A stretch of DNA of 64,000 nt from Flavobacterium frigoritolerans (GCF_025847275.1 NZ_JAOZEV010000004.1:1-64000); one strand, 5' to 3'; shown: positions 8,498-17,746, counted from the stretch's first letter. Numbers and translations: made by a program. Notes: generated by a model not told the origin, from the sequence alone.

Positions 8498-8809
8498 ATG
8501 ATTATTTACAACATTACTACAAACATACATGAAAGTGTGCATGACCAATGGTTAAATTGGATGCAACAAAAACATATTCCTGAAATTTTAGCAACAGGAA
8601 AATTTTCATCGGCAAGAATCGTAAAAGTTTTAGTAGATGAAGAAATGGGGGGAACTACTTACTCTGTTCAATATGTAACCGATAGTAAGGAAACCTTAGA
8701 AAAATATTATCTTGAAGATGAACCCGCTTTTAGTCAGGAAGCATTGCGATTATTTGCAGATAAGATGCTTTCTTTTAGAACAGAATTAGAGTTTATCTCA
8801 GAGCATTAA
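8498..8809 (+). CDS. DUF4286 family protein
   Basis: A 103-residue soluble protein matching the small DUF4286 family of Bacteroidetes: it opens with IIYNITTNI, then WLNWMQQKHIPEILATGKFSSARIVKVL, a TYSVQYVTDSKETLEKY segment and a closing FADKMLSFRTELEFI. The alternating strand/helix pattern suggests a ferredoxin-like dimeric alpha-beta barrel, the fold of antibiotic-biosynthesis-monooxygenase-like proteins, but no catalytic role is known. In many flavobacteria this gene precedes rsmA; here the two are separated by gene remnants. Confidence 0.8.
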   Translation: MIIYNITTNIHESVHDQWLNWMQQKHIPEILATGKFSSARIVKVLVDEEMGGTTYSVQYVTDSKETLEKYYLEDEPAFSQEALRLFADKMLSFRTELEFISEH

Positions 8810-8876
8810 TTAATACGGTATTCAATTTTTAGATGGATCGATATTTCGAAAAATCTAATAATCTGAAAATATAAAA

Positions 8877-9047
8877 ATGGAAATTAGATTTCAAACAAAA
8901 GAAGAAAGTAATAAACAACAACAATAAGATTTCTTGAAGTTGTCTAAAACCGAAAGGCTATATAGTTTTTTTCGTTTGATGGAGCGTGTGAGCAAGTTTC
9001 CTGTTAAGAATAAAGATAATTTTCGGATTGTTATAAAATCAAAGTAG
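8877..9047 (+). pseudogene. Decayed small gene (first of a pair) with in-frame TAA
   Basis: From ATG 8877 one frame gives MEIRFQTKEESNKQQQ, a TAA at 8925-8927, then DFLKLSKTERLYSFFRLMER and on to IVIKSK and TAG at 9045-9047. With the stop repaired it would be a 56-residue charged helical protein. Small proteins of this kind commonly precede nucleotidyltransferase genes in flavobacteria, and the next remnant begins one base after this stop. The frame continuity is seen; the pairing and decay are inferred. Confidence 0.55.
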
Positions 9048-9048
9048 G

Positions 9049-9252
9049 ATGTTAAAATTGTGGGATCAAAAGATTGACTAGTTCCGTAACCTATTTTAGG
9101 GAAATAAAATTTTTGATGAAGCTTACAATGACAGTGAGGAAGTAACTGTAAATGACAAAACATTTTTAAGATGGAATGTTCTGTCTTTAGAAGATTTGAT
9201 TATAAGTAAAATTAAAGCCAATAGAGCTAAGGATTTGCTAAATATTCAGTAA
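9049..9252 (+). pseudogene. Remnant of a nucleotidyltransferase-type gene
   Basis: From ATG 9049 the frame carries two stops (TAG at 9079-9081 and 9097-9099). It then reads NKIFDEAYNDSEEVTVNDK and LRWNVLSLEDLIISKIKANR, ending AKDLLNIQ. The last part is the typical C-terminal end of small nucleotidyltransferases of the MNT/AbiEii-like type, in which LSLEDLIISKIKANR-KDLLDIQ is strongly conserved. The catalytic GG-D-D part is missing, so the middle of the gene has been deleted. It is probably the dead second gene of a toxin-antitoxin-like pair. Confidence 0.6.
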
Positions 9253-9347
9253 CTTCTAGAAATTAATAAAAAATAGATTATTTGATATTTGGGTGGATTG
9301 ATATTTCGAAAAACTCAATAATCTAACAATCTGATAATCTAAAACAA

Positions 9348-10127
9348 ATGGAAAAAGTAAAAGCCAAAAAACATCTCGGACAGCATTTTCTGAAAGATGA
9401 AAGCATCGCTAAGGCAATCGCAGATACGTTAAGTTTAAAAGGATATGAAGAGGTTCTGGAAATTGGACCAGGAATGGGTGTGCTAACAAAATATTTGTTA
9501 GAAAAGCCAATCAATACCTATGTTATCGAAATTGATACTGAATCGGTAACTTATCTAGATGAGAATTATCCAAAATTAAAAGGTAAAATTATTTCAAAGG
9601 ATTTTTTGAAGTATGATATAAATGAAGTTTTTGAAAAGAAACAATTTGCTATAATTGGTAATTTTCCGTACAATATTTCGACTCAAATTGTTTTTAAAAC
9701 ATTAGAATATCGCGATCAGATTCCGGAGTTTTCGGGAATGTTTCAAAAAGAGGTAGCGCAACGTATTTGTGAAAAGAAAGGGTCAAAAGCTTACGGAATA
9801 CTTTCGGTTTTAGCACAGGCTTTTTATGATACTGAGTATTTGTTTACAGTAGATGAGAATGTATTTATTCCGCCTCCCAAAGTAAAATCGGGTGTTATGA
9901 AAATGACCCGAAAAGAAGATTACAGTTTGCCTTGTGGCGAAAAGTTATTCTTTACAGTTGTAAAAACAGCTTTCCAACAGCGTAGAAAAACGTTACGTAA
10001 CAGTTTGAAAACATTAAATTTATCAGACAAGTTAAGAGAAGACACTATCTTTGATTTGCGTCCGGAACAACTAAACGTGGCAGAATTTATAGCATTAACT
10101 CAGAAAATAGAAGCCGATGGAGTTTAA
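9348..10127 (+). CDS. rsmA: 16S rRNA (adenine-N6,N6)-dimethyltransferase
   Basis: A 259-residue KsgA/RsmA enzyme that dimethylates the two adjacent adenines in helix 45 of 16S rRNA during small-subunit maturation, using S-adenosylmethionine. It opens with the family signature [14 protein letters not shown], carries the SAM-binding motif [14 protein letters not shown] near residue 37 and the catalytic NFPYNIST motif near residue 104. It ends in the helical domain ([12 protein letters not shown]). Length is normal. It overlaps the start of mgtE by 11 bp, implying translational coupling. Confidence 0.96.
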   Translation: MEKVKAKKHLGQHFLKDESIAKAIADTLSLKGYEEVLEIGPGMGVLTKYLLEKPINTYVIEIDTESVTYLDENYPKLKGKIISKDFLKYDINEVFEKKQFAIIGNFPYNISTQIVFKTLEYRDQIPEFSGMFQKEVAQRICEKKGSKAYGILSVLAQAFYDTEYLFTVDENVFIPPPKVKSGVMKMTRKEDYSLPCGEKLFFTVVKTAFQQRRKTLRNSLKTLNLSDKLREDTIFDLRPEQLNVAEFIALTQKIEADGV

Positions 10128-11523
10128 AATCAGCAAAGGTCTAATACAAGAATTAGAAAGTCTCATTCAAAGTAAAAACGACAAGCAATTGGAAGTTTTA
10201 TTGAATGATATTCACCATGCTGATATTGCCGAAATCCTGGATGAATTGGATTTTGATAAAGCAACTTACATATTTAAAGTATTAGATAGCGAAAAAACCG
10301 CCGAAATTCTTCTAGAGTTAGAAGATGATTTGCGTGAAAATATATTAAGCAGGCTTTCGCCAAAAGAGATTGCCGAGGAGCTTGATGAATTAGAAACAAA
10401 TGATGCTGCCGATATTATTGGTGAATTATCGAAAGATAGAAAAGCCGAAGTAATATCTGAGCTTCAGGACGTAGAACATGCCAAGGGCATTGTCGATTTA
10501 TTACGTTACGCCGAGAATACTGCAGGAGGAATCATGCACAAAGAGTTAGTAAAAGTCAATGAAAATTGGAATGTACTTACTTGTGTGAAAGAAATGCGAA
10601 TTCAGGCAGAGAATATTTCAAGAGTGCATTCTATTTATGTAGTTGATGATGAAGATAGATTAAAAGGACGTTTGTCGCTTAAAGATTTATTAACTACTTC
10701 TACACGAACTCCAGTTAGTGAAGTTTATATTAAAAAATTACATTATGTAGATGTAGAAACTCCTGATGTTGAAGTAGGACGTATCATGGAAAAATATGAC
10801 TTAGAGGCAATTCCTGTTGTAGATGAACTGGGACGCTTGGTAGGTCGCATTACAATTGATGATGTTATTGATGTCATAAGAGATGAAATAGAAAAAAGAG
10901 ACACAGAGGACATTCAGAAATTTGGGGGTTTGGAAGCGCTTGAATTACCGTATGTAGAAACGACTCTTTTTGAAATGGTCAAAAAAAGAGCTACCTGGCT
11001 GGTGGTTTTGTTTATTGGAGAAATGTTTACTGCATCTGCAATGGGCTTTTTTGAAGGAGAAATAGAGAAAGCTGTAGTTTTAGCATTATTTGTCCCCTTG
11101 ATTATTTCTAGTGGAGGTAATTCGGGTTCACAAGCTGCAACACTTATTATTCGTGCCATGGCGTTAAAAGAATTAACGCTAAAAGACTGGTGGTATGTAA
11201 TGAAAAAAGAAATCGCATCAGGATTTTTATTGGGTTCTATATTAGGAATTGTAGGCTTTGTAAGAATTATGATATGGCAAAAAACAGGATTGTATGAATA
11301 TGGAATCCATTGGTTTTTTGTTGCACTAACTGTTTCTTTTTCATTATTATTTATTGTGTTATGGGGAACGCTTTCGGGTTCTATGATACCATTTATGTTA
11401 AAGAAACTTAAACTAGATCCAGCAACTTCATCGGCGCCATTTGTAGCAACATTAGTCGATGTAACAGGATTAGTTATTTATTTTACAATTGCATCCATAT
11501 TATTAAAAGGCAGGTTATTATAA
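10117..11523 (+). CDS. mgtE: Magnesium transporter MgtE
   Basis: A 468-residue inner-membrane Mg2+ channel. Order of parts: the helical MgtE N domain (residues ~20-130, rich in [20 protein letters not shown] repeats), two CBS domains (~135-255, [19 protein letters not shown] and [20 protein letters not shown]) that sense cytosolic Mg2+, a plug helix, and five membrane helices from about residue 288. The conserved pore segment [20 protein letters not shown] is present. The ATG lies inside the end of rsmA (11-bp overlap). High Mg2+ would close the pore through the N and CBS domains, as known for Thermus MgtE. Confidence 0.95.
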   Translation: MEFKISKGLIQELESLIQSKNDKQLEVLLNDIHHADIAEILDELDFDKATYIFKVLDSEKTAEILLELEDDLRENILSRLSPKEIAEELDELETNDAADIIGELSKDRKAEVISELQDVEHAKGIVDLLRYAENTAGGIMHKELVKVNENWNVLTCVKEMRIQAENISRVHSIYVVDDEDRLKGRLSLKDLLTTSTRTPVSEVYIKKLHYVDVETPDVEVGRIMEKYDLEAIPVVDELGRLVGRITIDDVIDVIRDEIEKRDTEDIQKFGGLEALELPYVETTLFEMVKKRATWLVVLFIGEMFTASAMGFFEGEIEKAVVLALFVPLIISSGGNSGSQAATLIIRAMALKELTLKDWWYVMKKEIASGFLLGSILGIVGFVRIMIWQKTGLYEYGIHWFFVALTVSFSLLFIVLWGTLSGSMIPFMLKKLKLDPATSSAPFVATLVDVTGLVIYFTIASILLKGRLL

Positions 11524-11574
11524 AAAATAAGGCATAAAACTAAATATAATTAACCACTATATTTTATGCTTTTA

Positions 11575-11591
11575 GAGTCTTTTTAAGACTC
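11575..11591. terminator. Hairpin downstream of mgtE
   Basis: GAGTCTT and AAGACTC form a perfect 7-bp stem with a TTT loop. It has no strong T tract, so it may be a weak terminator or a processing site between mgtE and proC. Confidence 0.35.
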
Positions 11592-11638
11592 AAACTATTA
11601 AACCAAAAACAACCAAAAAACTATAAATTACGACTAGA

Positions 11639-12415
11639 ATGAAAGTACACATAATAGGAGGAGGAAACCTTGGGGTTTCTATAGCCTTAGGAATTGCAAA
11701 ATTTTCAAAGAACAATCAGGTTACGATTACCAGAAGAAATACAGCTAGTATTTTGTATTTACAAGAATTAGACATTACAGTTTCATCTGATAATAAACAC
11801 AAAATACAAGAAGCAGATCTTATTATTTTGACTATAAAACCCTATCAGGTTGATACGGTTTTGGCCGAAATTCTACCTGTAATTTCTAACAAAACAATAG
11901 CTTCGGCAGTAAGTGGTTTAGCGATAGATGTACTTCAGGATAAAACCAATCAAGAGCATCATGTGGTTCGAATCATGCCCAATATTGCAGCGCAATTTGG
12001 AGAATCGGCTACATGTATTTCATTTAGCGAAAAAGATAAAGCACAAGCGTTACCAGTTGTAACTTTATTTGAGGATTTAGGTACAGCACCAATTATTGAC
12101 GAAAAATTAATGGATGCTGCAACTGTTTTAGGAGCTTGTGGTACAGCGTATGCATTACGATATATTCGTGCTTCGATGCAAGCGGGTATCGAAATAGGAT
12201 TTGATTCTCAAACAGCATTAGCAATAGCGGCGCAAACTGTAAAAGGAGCTGCTAAAATGTTACTTGAAGAAAAAGTACATCCAGAACAGTTAATAGATAG
12301 AGTGACTACGCCACAAGGCTGTACAATCGTTGGTTTGAATGAAATGGAACACAACGGCTTTAGTTCATCACTAATAAAAGGAATTAAAACTTCTTTAAAA
12401 CAAATTAAGGGATAA
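11639..12415 (+). CDS. proC: Pyrroline-5-carboxylate reductase
   Basis: A 258-residue cytoplasmic enzyme for the last step of proline synthesis, NAD(P)H-dependent reduction of 1-pyrroline-5-carboxylate. The Rossmann nucleotide motif IIGGGNLGVSIALGI is at residues 5-19, ILTIKPYQ near residue 63, VVRIMPNIAAQFG near residue 102, and the family signature near residues 210-232 (LIDRVTTPQGCTIVGLNEME). Length is close to the usual 265-270. It stands alone between mgtE and the convergent nhaA, with a strong shared terminator downstream. Confidence 0.93.
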   Translation: MKVHIIGGGNLGVSIALGIAKFSKNNQVTITRRNTASILYLQELDITVSSDNKHKIQEADLIILTIKPYQVDTVLAEILPVISNKTIASAVSGLAIDVLQDKTNQEHHVVRIMPNIAAQFGESATCISFSEKDKAQALPVVTLFEDLGTAPIIDEKLMDAATVLGACGTAYALRYIRASMQAGIEIGFDSQTALAIAAQTVKGAAKMLLEEKVHPEQLIDRVTTPQGCTIVGLNEMEHNGFSSSLIKGIKTSLKQIKG

Positions 12416-12436
12416 TTTTAAAATAAGACTTATAAA

Positions 12437-12473
12437 AAAAGGACTTTCGGTTTAAACTGAAAGTCCTTTTTTG
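12437..12473. terminator. Bidirectional terminator between proC and nhaA
   Basis: AAAGGACTTTCGGTTT pairs with the matching complementary arm ending GAAAGTCCTTT. An A run before it and a T run after it suit both convergent genes. Confidence 0.85.
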
Positions 12474-12475
12474 TT

Positions 12476-13627
12476 TTAAGTATGTTTGATTTTTTTCTTT
12501 GAAAGAGAAAATTTTAAGTAGATGAAACCTAATAGTCCTGCCATAAAAGAAGCAAGTAAAATAGCTATTTTAGAAAAAGTAATTACTTCGGGTTCATTAA
12601 AAGCTAGTAAGGTTATAAAAATAGACATCGTGAACCCAATTCCTCCTAGCATTCCTGCACCTATAACATACGACCACTTAAGCTCTTTTGGTAATGTGCA
12701 GACTCCTAATGTAACACCTAAGAAAGTAAATAGAGCTATTCCTAATGGTTTTCCAACTACTAAACCTAGAATGATTCCTAATGTATTAGGATGACTTAAA
12801 CCTTCGTGCCAGTCAGAGTTAATGGCAATACAAGTATTGGCCAATGCAAATAGTGGTAAGATAAAAAATGCAACAGGTTTGTGTAAAAAGTGCTGTAGTT
12901 TATAAGAAGAAGTTTTCTTACCTCCATCTCCAAACGGAATTACAAAAGCTAATAAAACACCTGTTATAGTGGCGTGAACTCCAGAATTAAGCATAAAATA
13001 CCACATGATAACTCCACCTATTAAATAAATAAAGAGATTGTGAATTTTCATTCGGTTAAAAATAAATAATACGCCTAAAACAGCAAAAGCAAGAGCTAGA
13101 TTTAGAAAAGATATACTTGTAGTATAAAATAATGCAATAACTATAATAGCGCCTAAATCGTCGATTACAGCAAGAGCAGTAAGAAAGACTTTAAGAGAAG
13201 AAGGTACTTTATTTCCTAAAAGAGATAAAATTCCAATTGCGAAAGCAATGTCGGTAGCCATAGGAATTCCTGCTCCGTTTTGAGTAGCAGTTCCAAAATT
13301 CAATAATAAAAATATTCCAGCAGGAATTAGCATTCCACCTAAAGCGCCAAAAATGGGTAAAGAAGCATTTTTTATACTGGTTAATTCACCTTGATAAATT
13401 TCGCGTTCTAATTCTAATCCTATTAAAAGAAAAAAGATGGTCATCAAACCATCATTTATCCAATGTGTTATTGAATGATGTCCAATGTTGGTTTCCCAAA
13501 AAGCAATATAATCAGTTTGGAATATTGAGTTGGCTAGAAAAAGAGAAAGAATAGTTACGAAAAGTAAGAGGAGCCCTCCAGATTTTTCACTTTGAAAAAA
13601 GGCCTTAAATGTTTTTGTTAATTTCAT
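12476..13627 (-). CDS. nhaA: Na+/H+ antiporter NhaA
   Basis: A 383-residue inner-membrane antiporter exporting Na+ (Li+) in exchange for protons. About eleven or twelve membrane helices are visible. The ion-binding pair is VIDDLGAI near residues 155-157, and the helix-IV region MATDIAFAIGIL near residue 124 carries the second functional Asp. The early LIGLELEREIYQGEL block is typical of the family. Length equals that of E. coli NhaA. Convergent with proC. A -7 box lies at 13660-13667. Confidence 0.95.
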   Translation of the reverse strand: MKLTKTFKAFFQSEKSGGLLLLFVTILSLFLANSIFQTDYIAFWETNIGHHSITHWINDGLMTIFFLLIGLELEREIYQGELTSIKNASLPIFGALGGMLIPAGIFLLLNFGTATQNGAGIPMATDIAFAIGILSLLGNKVPSSLKVFLTALAVIDDLGAIIVIALFYTTSISFLNLALAFAVLGVLFIFNRMKIHNLFIYLIGGVIMWYFMLNSGVHATITGVLLAFVIPFGDGGKKTSSYKLQHFLHKPVAFFILPLFALANTCIAINSDWHEGLSHPNTLGIILGLVVGKPLGIALFTFLGVTLGVCTLPKELKWSYVIGAGMLGGIGFTMSIFITLLAFNEPEVITFSKIAILLASFMAGLLGFIYLKFSLSKKKIKHT

Positions 13628-13659
13628 TTTTTGGAATAAGGTTGAAAATGCATTATTTT

Positions 13660-13667
13660 CAAAGTTA
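13660..13667 (-). promoter_or_regulatory. Promoter -7 box of nhaA
   Basis: On the minus strand this reads TAACTTTG, a perfect TAnnTTTG box, 33 bp ahead of the nhaA start. Confidence 0.45.
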
Positions 13668-13796
13668 AAAAAATATAACCAATAAAACAGGAAATATTGG
13701 TTTTTAGAGGAGTTTTAGTATTGGCAATTTAGTAGATAAACGGTATAACCCATATTTTTTTTGTTACTTTGTTAGTCTAATTTAAGTTATAATTTC

Positions 13797-14741
13797 ATGC
13801 CAATTAAAGTTTTACATATCGATAGCAATCATCCCATTCTTTGGAAACAATTAGAAGAAGCAGGATTTGAAAATCATGCTGATTTTACTTCAACTAAAGA
13901 AGAAATTGAAGCAAAAATTCAGGATTATCAAGGAATTGTAATTAGAAGTCGTTTTAAGATTGATAAACAATTTATAGATAAAGCAACAAATTTAAAATTT
14001 ATAGCACGAGTTGGAGCAGGACTAGAAAGCATCGATTGCGATTATGCGCTCTCTAAAGATATTGAACTCATTGCTGCTCCTGAAGGAAACCGTAATGCAG
14101 TTGCCGAACATACATTAGGAATGATTCTTTCTCTTTTTAATAAACTGAATCTTGCCGATAGCGAAATACGTTCGGGACAATGGAATAGAGAAAGTAACCG
14201 TGGTCATGAACTTGATGGGAAAACAGTAGGGATTATTGGTTACGGGAATATGGGTAAAGCATTTGCGAAAAAATTAAGAGGTTTTGATGTAGAGGTTTTG
14301 TGCTATGACATTAAGGATAATGTTGGGGATGAAAATGCTAAACAAGTTTCGCTAAAAGTACTTCAAGAGAAAACTGATGTGTTGAGTTTACATATTCCGT
14401 GGACTCCAGAAACGGATAAGATGGTAGATGCAAAATTTATCAACGCATTCAAAAAACCAATATGGATCATTAATACTTCAAGAGGTAAAAATATTGTTAC
14501 TGCTGATTTGGTAGCGGCAATGGAATCAGGGAAAGTACTTGGAGCTGGTTTGGATGTTTTGGAATATGAGAAATTATCTTTTGAAACACTTTTTCAGGAT
14601 AAAAATACACCAGAAGCCTTTCAGTATTTATTAGATGGAAGAAAAGTGATTTTAACTCCACATATTGCGGGTTGGACATTTGAAAGTCATGAACGATTAG
14701 CGCAAGTAATTGTCGATAAAATTAAAGCGGTTTGTTTGTAG
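13797..14741 (+). CDS. D-isomer-specific 2-hydroxyacid dehydrogenase
   Basis: A 314-residue NAD-dependent dehydrogenase of the phosphoglycerate-dehydrogenase-like group. The Rossmann motif GKTVGIIGYGNMGKAFAKKL starts near residue 141. Catalytic residues are recognisable: Arg in IINTSRGKN near residue 229, Glu in GLDVLEYE, and His in TPHIAGWTFESH near residue 284. No ACT or other regulatory domain follows, so this is the short form. It may act as 3-phosphoglycerate dehydrogenase (serA), but the substrate cannot be fixed from sequence, and no serC is adjacent. Single gene. Confidence 0.85.
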   Translation: MPIKVLHIDSNHPILWKQLEEAGFENHADFTSTKEEIEAKIQDYQGIVIRSRFKIDKQFIDKATNLKFIARVGAGLESIDCDYALSKDIELIAAPEGNRNAVAEHTLGMILSLFNKLNLADSEIRSGQWNRESNRGHELDGKTVGIIGYGNMGKAFAKKLRGFDVEVLCYDIKDNVGDENAKQVSLKVLQEKTDVLSLHIPWTPETDKMVDAKFINAFKKPIWIINTSRGKNIVTADLVAAMESGKVLGAGLDVLEYEKLSFETLFQDKNTPEAFQYLLDGRKVILTPHIAGWTFESHERLAQVIVDKIKAVCL

Positions 14742-14944
14742 ATAACACACTTGGTGAGTTTTGTTTTTCGAATTTAATAACGAGTTTTTTCTTGTAAATA
14801 CTCTAGTAATAATTAGCTTTATTTGTTAATTTTTAATAATATTGCTCCTGATTTTTAGAAAGAATTAATCTAAATAGTTTTTTTTAAATCAAGGAGTAAC
14901 CGAAAATTCAAAGAGTAGGAATTAACAAAATCAATAATAAAAAA

Positions 14945-15322
14945 ATGGAATTAGAAAAAACATCAAATAATTTTAATGACCCAATCCCTGTATTTAAAGT
15001 TGATCCAATTATGGTATTACTTTTCGGAATTTTGACTTGTGGATTATATTTAATTTATTGGAATATAAAAGTAGCAGAGGTTTTTAATGCAGTTTCGGAG
15101 AAAGAGGTTATATCACAGCCTATTGCAATTTTTGCAGGTTGTTGTATGCCAGTTAATATTTATTTTTATTATCTAGCAGGAAAAGACGCATTACCTAAGG
15201 TTTATGAAAAAACTGGTGAGCTTCAAAAAGACCAATCGACTTTATTAATTCTTTTAGGGTTATTTTTCCCTATCGCGGCAGCAATGATTGTACAAGGTGA
15301 TATCAACAGATTATACAAATAA
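14945..15322 (+). CDS. DUF4234 membrane protein
   Basis: A 125-residue inner-membrane protein. The block MVLLFGILTCGLYLIYWNIK (residues 23-42) is characteristic of the DUF4234 family, and further hydrophobic helices lie at about residues 56-78 and 98-115. Both N- and C-terminal tails are short and polar. Function unknown. Its last 35 bases overlap the start of the DUF2752 gene in another frame, so the two are probably translated together. Confidence 0.75.
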   Translation: MELEKTSNNFNDPIPVFKVDPIMVLLFGILTCGLYLIYWNIKVAEVFNAVSEKEVISQPIAIFAGCCMPVNIYFYYLAGKDALPKVYEKTGELQKDQSTLLILLGLFFPIAAAMIVQGDINRLYK

Positions 15323-15761
15323 TAGCAGAGCAAAACGTAAAATTTACGGAATTATCGGTGCAGTAATTACACTGATAATTCCGTTTTTTTTAATGCTAAA
15401 TAATCACAATGATCATTTAGAAACGGATCAGTCATTTTGTCCTTTTAAGATGCTCACAGGTTTTCCTTGTCCTGGGTGCGGAATTACTAAATCATTGGTT
15501 TATTTTTATCAGGGAGATTTATATAAGTCAATTAGTTATCATATTTTAGGACCTTTTGTGATTGCCTTTTGTTGGGTGACTATTATCGTATTGGTAACGG
15601 AATTAATTACTAAAAAAGAATATTTCACTGGACTTTTATACAACAGAAAGTTAGCATATAGATTGGCTTTTTTTCTAGCAGTTTATCATTTTGTAAGAAT
15701 CATATTTTTCATAAAAAACAATTCTTTTGATGATATATTGCATCAATCAATTTGGTTTTAA
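15288..15761 (+). CDS. DUF2752 membrane protein
   Basis: A 157-residue protein with the DUF2752 signature CPFKMLTGFPCPGCGITKSL near residues 51-70, including the conserved CPGCG cluster, followed by YFYQGDLYKSISYHILGP. Three or four membrane helices are evident. The ATG at 15288 lies within the DUF4234 gene. It is the only ATG that preserves the first helix (IYGIIGAVITLIIPFFLML), although a non-ATG start nearer 15320 is possible. DUF4234 and DUF2752 genes often occur together in Bacteroidetes; their role is unknown. Confidence 0.8.
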   Translation: MYKVISTDYTNNSRAKRKIYGIIGAVITLIIPFFLMLNNHNDHLETDQSFCPFKMLTGFPCPGCGITKSLVYFYQGDLYKSISYHILGPFVIAFCWVTIIVLVTELITKKEYFTGLLYNRKLAYRLAFFLAVYHFVRIIFFIKNNSFDDILHQSIWF

Positions 15762-15767
15762 GGCATA

Positions 15768-15805
15768 AAAAAATCCCGTTTCATAAATTTATGAAACGGG
15801 ATTTT
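15768..15805. terminator. Bidirectional terminator
   Basis: AAATCCCGTTTCATA pairs perfectly with TATGAAACGGGATTT, with flanking A and T runs. It lies between the convergent DUF2752 and olsF genes. Confidence 0.9.
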
Positions 15806-15826
15806 ATTTTATATAATAATTCGAAA

Positions 15827-17629
15827 TTAATCGTCTTTCTCAGCTAATTTTCTTTCCAATTCTATTTGGAATTCTTCGATAACCGGTTTCATAGTACTCT
15901 CTGGAATATCGGCAATACGAATGTACATTAAACCATCGATAGCATTGTTAAATAACGGATCGACATTAAAAGCTACAACACGCGCATTTTGCTTGATGTA
16001 TTTTTTAATTAGAACTGGCAAACGTAAATTCCCTGGTTCTAATTCGTCGATTATTTTATCAAATTTATTTAAATCTGATTCGGCTTCATCAAAAATAAAG
16101 TCTTTATCAGCATCTTTCAGTTTTACTTTATATGCTTTTTTCGGATGAATGTATTGAGCAATATAAGGATCGTAATAATTTGATTTCATAAACTCAATCA
16201 TCAATGATTTAGAGAAATCAGAGAATTGATTGCTTATACTTACACCACCAAGCAAATATTTATGCTCAGGATAACGTAATGTTGTATGAATGATTCCTTT
16301 CCATAATAAGAAAAGAGGCATTGGTTTTTGTTGGTATTCTTTAATGATAAATGCACGCCCCATTTCGATAGATTTATGCATCATATCATGAAGTTCTGGT
16401 TCGAATCTAAAAAGGTCATTTAGGTAAAAACCATCCATTCCGTATTTAGGGTAAATCTCAGAACCTAATCCCATGCGGTAAGCTCCTGATATTTTTTTTG
16501 CATCATCATCCCATAAAAACATATGGTGGTAATATTGATCGTATTTATCAATATCAATAGGTTCATTTGTTCCTTCGCCAACTTCACGGAAAGTAATTTC
16601 GCGTAAGCGGCCAATTTCATGTAGAATGTTCGGAATGTTTTTGGCAGAAGCAAAAAACACTTCGTAATTTTTACTTTGTAATAATCTGCAATCAGTACTT
16701 CTTAAAGCTTCTACTTCGGCATTTATCTTGTTCTCATTTGCAGGAGTAACAATTTCCTTAGGGCTTCTAGGGATTTTTAAGTTAGCAGTATCTAGCAATT
16801 TATGTTCCTTTTCAAAAGGATTTGCTAGCATGTATGTTTTCTTTCTTAAAAACTCAGAGTATTCTTCAAATGATTCAATTTCATTTTGTTCATTAACCGA
16901 AATAGGTTTACCTACACGTACCTTAATTACACGATCTTTTTGAGTAAGTAACTCCGATGGTAATTTTGCTGTACGTAAAGTGTCATCTATCTTAGAAAGC
17001 CAATAGAATAATTTACTGTTTTTGGCATGAAAATAAATAGGAACAACCGGAACTTTGGCTTTTCGGATTAATTTAATCGCGCCTTCTTCCCAAGGTTTAT
17101 CCACTACTAGTTTTCCATCTTTATAAGTAGAAACTTCACCTGCTGGAAAAATACCCAAAGGTTTTCCATCACTTAAATGACGGAATGTTTCCTTAATTCC
17201 AACCACGCTAGATTTAGCATCCTTATGATTTTCAAAAGGATTTACAGGCATGATATACTTTTTAAGAGGAACGATGCGGTGTAATAGGAAATTGGCAATG
17301 ATTTTAAAATTAGGCTCTCTTTCAAGCATTAATTTTAGCAATAAAATGCCATCAATACCACCTAGTGGATGGTTTGAAATAGTAATATAAGCACCATCTT
17401 TAGGTAATCGTTTTAAGTCTTCTTCAGGAATCTCGAATTTGATTTGTAAATCATCCAAAACCCCGTTCAAGAAAGCAACATCTTCTAGATGTTTGTTTCT
17501 ATCGTAAACCTTATTCAAGGTAGATATCTTTAGCACCTTCATAAGGACCCAACCAGAGAAAGTACCTAGAACCCCGTACTTGTCAACATTTATTGCCTTG
17601 GCAACTTCTTTCGCGGTAACTAAACCCAT
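15827..17629 (-). CDS. olsF: Bifunctional N-/O-acyltransferase for aminolipid synthesis (OlsF type)
   Basis: A 600-residue fusion of two acyltransferases. The N-terminal half is PlsC/LPLAT-like: NHPLGGID near residue 86 is the H-x4-D catalytic box and FPAGEVST near residue 161 the acceptor-binding box. The C-terminal half (from ~residue 320) resembles the OlsB/GNAT-like N-acyltransferases (REITFREVGEGTN, HMFLWDDDAKKISGAYRMG, then ELHDMMHKSIEMGRAFI). The same order is known for OlsF, studied in Serratia and Flavobacterium johnsoniae, which makes ornithine lipid in one protein. Glycine or related aminolipids are possible products here. Start ATG 17627-17629 is chosen because a -7 promoter box at 17657-17664 overlaps the upstream in-frame TTG. 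Membrane-associated. Confidence 0.82.
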   Translation of the reverse strand: MGLVTAKEVAKAINVDKYGVLGTFSGWVLMKVLKISTLNKVYDRNKHLEDVAFLNGVLDDLQIKFEIPEEDLKRLPKDGAYITISNHPLGGIDGILLLKLMLEREPNFKIIANFLLHRIVPLKKYIMPVNPFENHKDAKSSVVGIKETFRHLSDGKPLGIFPAGEVSTYKDGKLVVDKPWEEGAIKLIRKAKVPVVPIYFHAKNSKLFYWLSKIDDTLRTAKLPSELLTQKDRVIKVRVGKPISVNEQNEIESFEEYSEFLRKKTYMLANPFEKEHKLLDTANLKIPRSPKEIVTPANENKINAEVEALRSTDCRLLQSKNYEVFFASAKNIPNILHEIGRLREITFREVGEGTNEPIDIDKYDQYYHHMFLWDDDAKKISGAYRMGLGSEIYPKYGMDGFYLNDLFRFEPELHDMMHKSIEMGRAFIIKEYQQKPMPLFLLWKGIIHTTLRYPEHKYLLGGVSISNQFSDFSKSLMIEFMKSNYYDPYIAQYIHPKKAYKVKLKDADKDFIFDEAESDLNKFDKIIDELEPGNLRLPVLIKKYIKQNARVVAFNVDPLFNNAIDGLMYIRIADIPESTMKPVIEEFQIELERKLAEKDD

Positions 17630-17656
17630 GTACAATTTGTTTTTTAGAGCAGGAAA

Positions 17657-17664
17657 CAAAGATA
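17657..17664 (-). promoter_or_regulatory. Promoter -7 box of olsF
   Basis: Minus-strand TATCTTTG, a perfect TAnnTTTG box, 27 bp ahead of the ATG at 17629. It rules out translation from the TTG at 17668. Confidence 0.5.
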
Positions 17665-17716
17665 ACAAAAAACTCTACTTTTCCTTATTTCTTATTCAAA
17701 CTTTCCGCTTTTTTAT

Positions 17717-17724
17717 TACATTTG
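17717..17724 (+). promoter_or_regulatory. Promoter -7 box of xth
   Basis: TACATTTG, a perfect TAnnTTTG box, 22 bp before the xth start codon. It is divergent from the olsF promoter. Confidence 0.45.
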
Positions 17725-17746
17725 AAATACATAAAACAAAATTGTA

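Larger units (their letters stand above)
8832..9326 (+). repeat. Direct repeat flanking a decayed gene pair
   Basis: Two related 35-bp segments, 8832-8866 and 9292-9326, share the core GATATTTCGAAAAA and AATAATCT. The six differences are all transitions. One copy lies just before the ATG of the decayed pair and the other just before the ATG of rsmA, so they bracket the inserted material. Confidence 0.5.

Noticed and set aside
8877..9252. Remnant pair considered as programmed recoding or an active toxin-antitoxin pair
   Set aside because: Three in-frame stops and loss of the catalytic region make decay far more likely.
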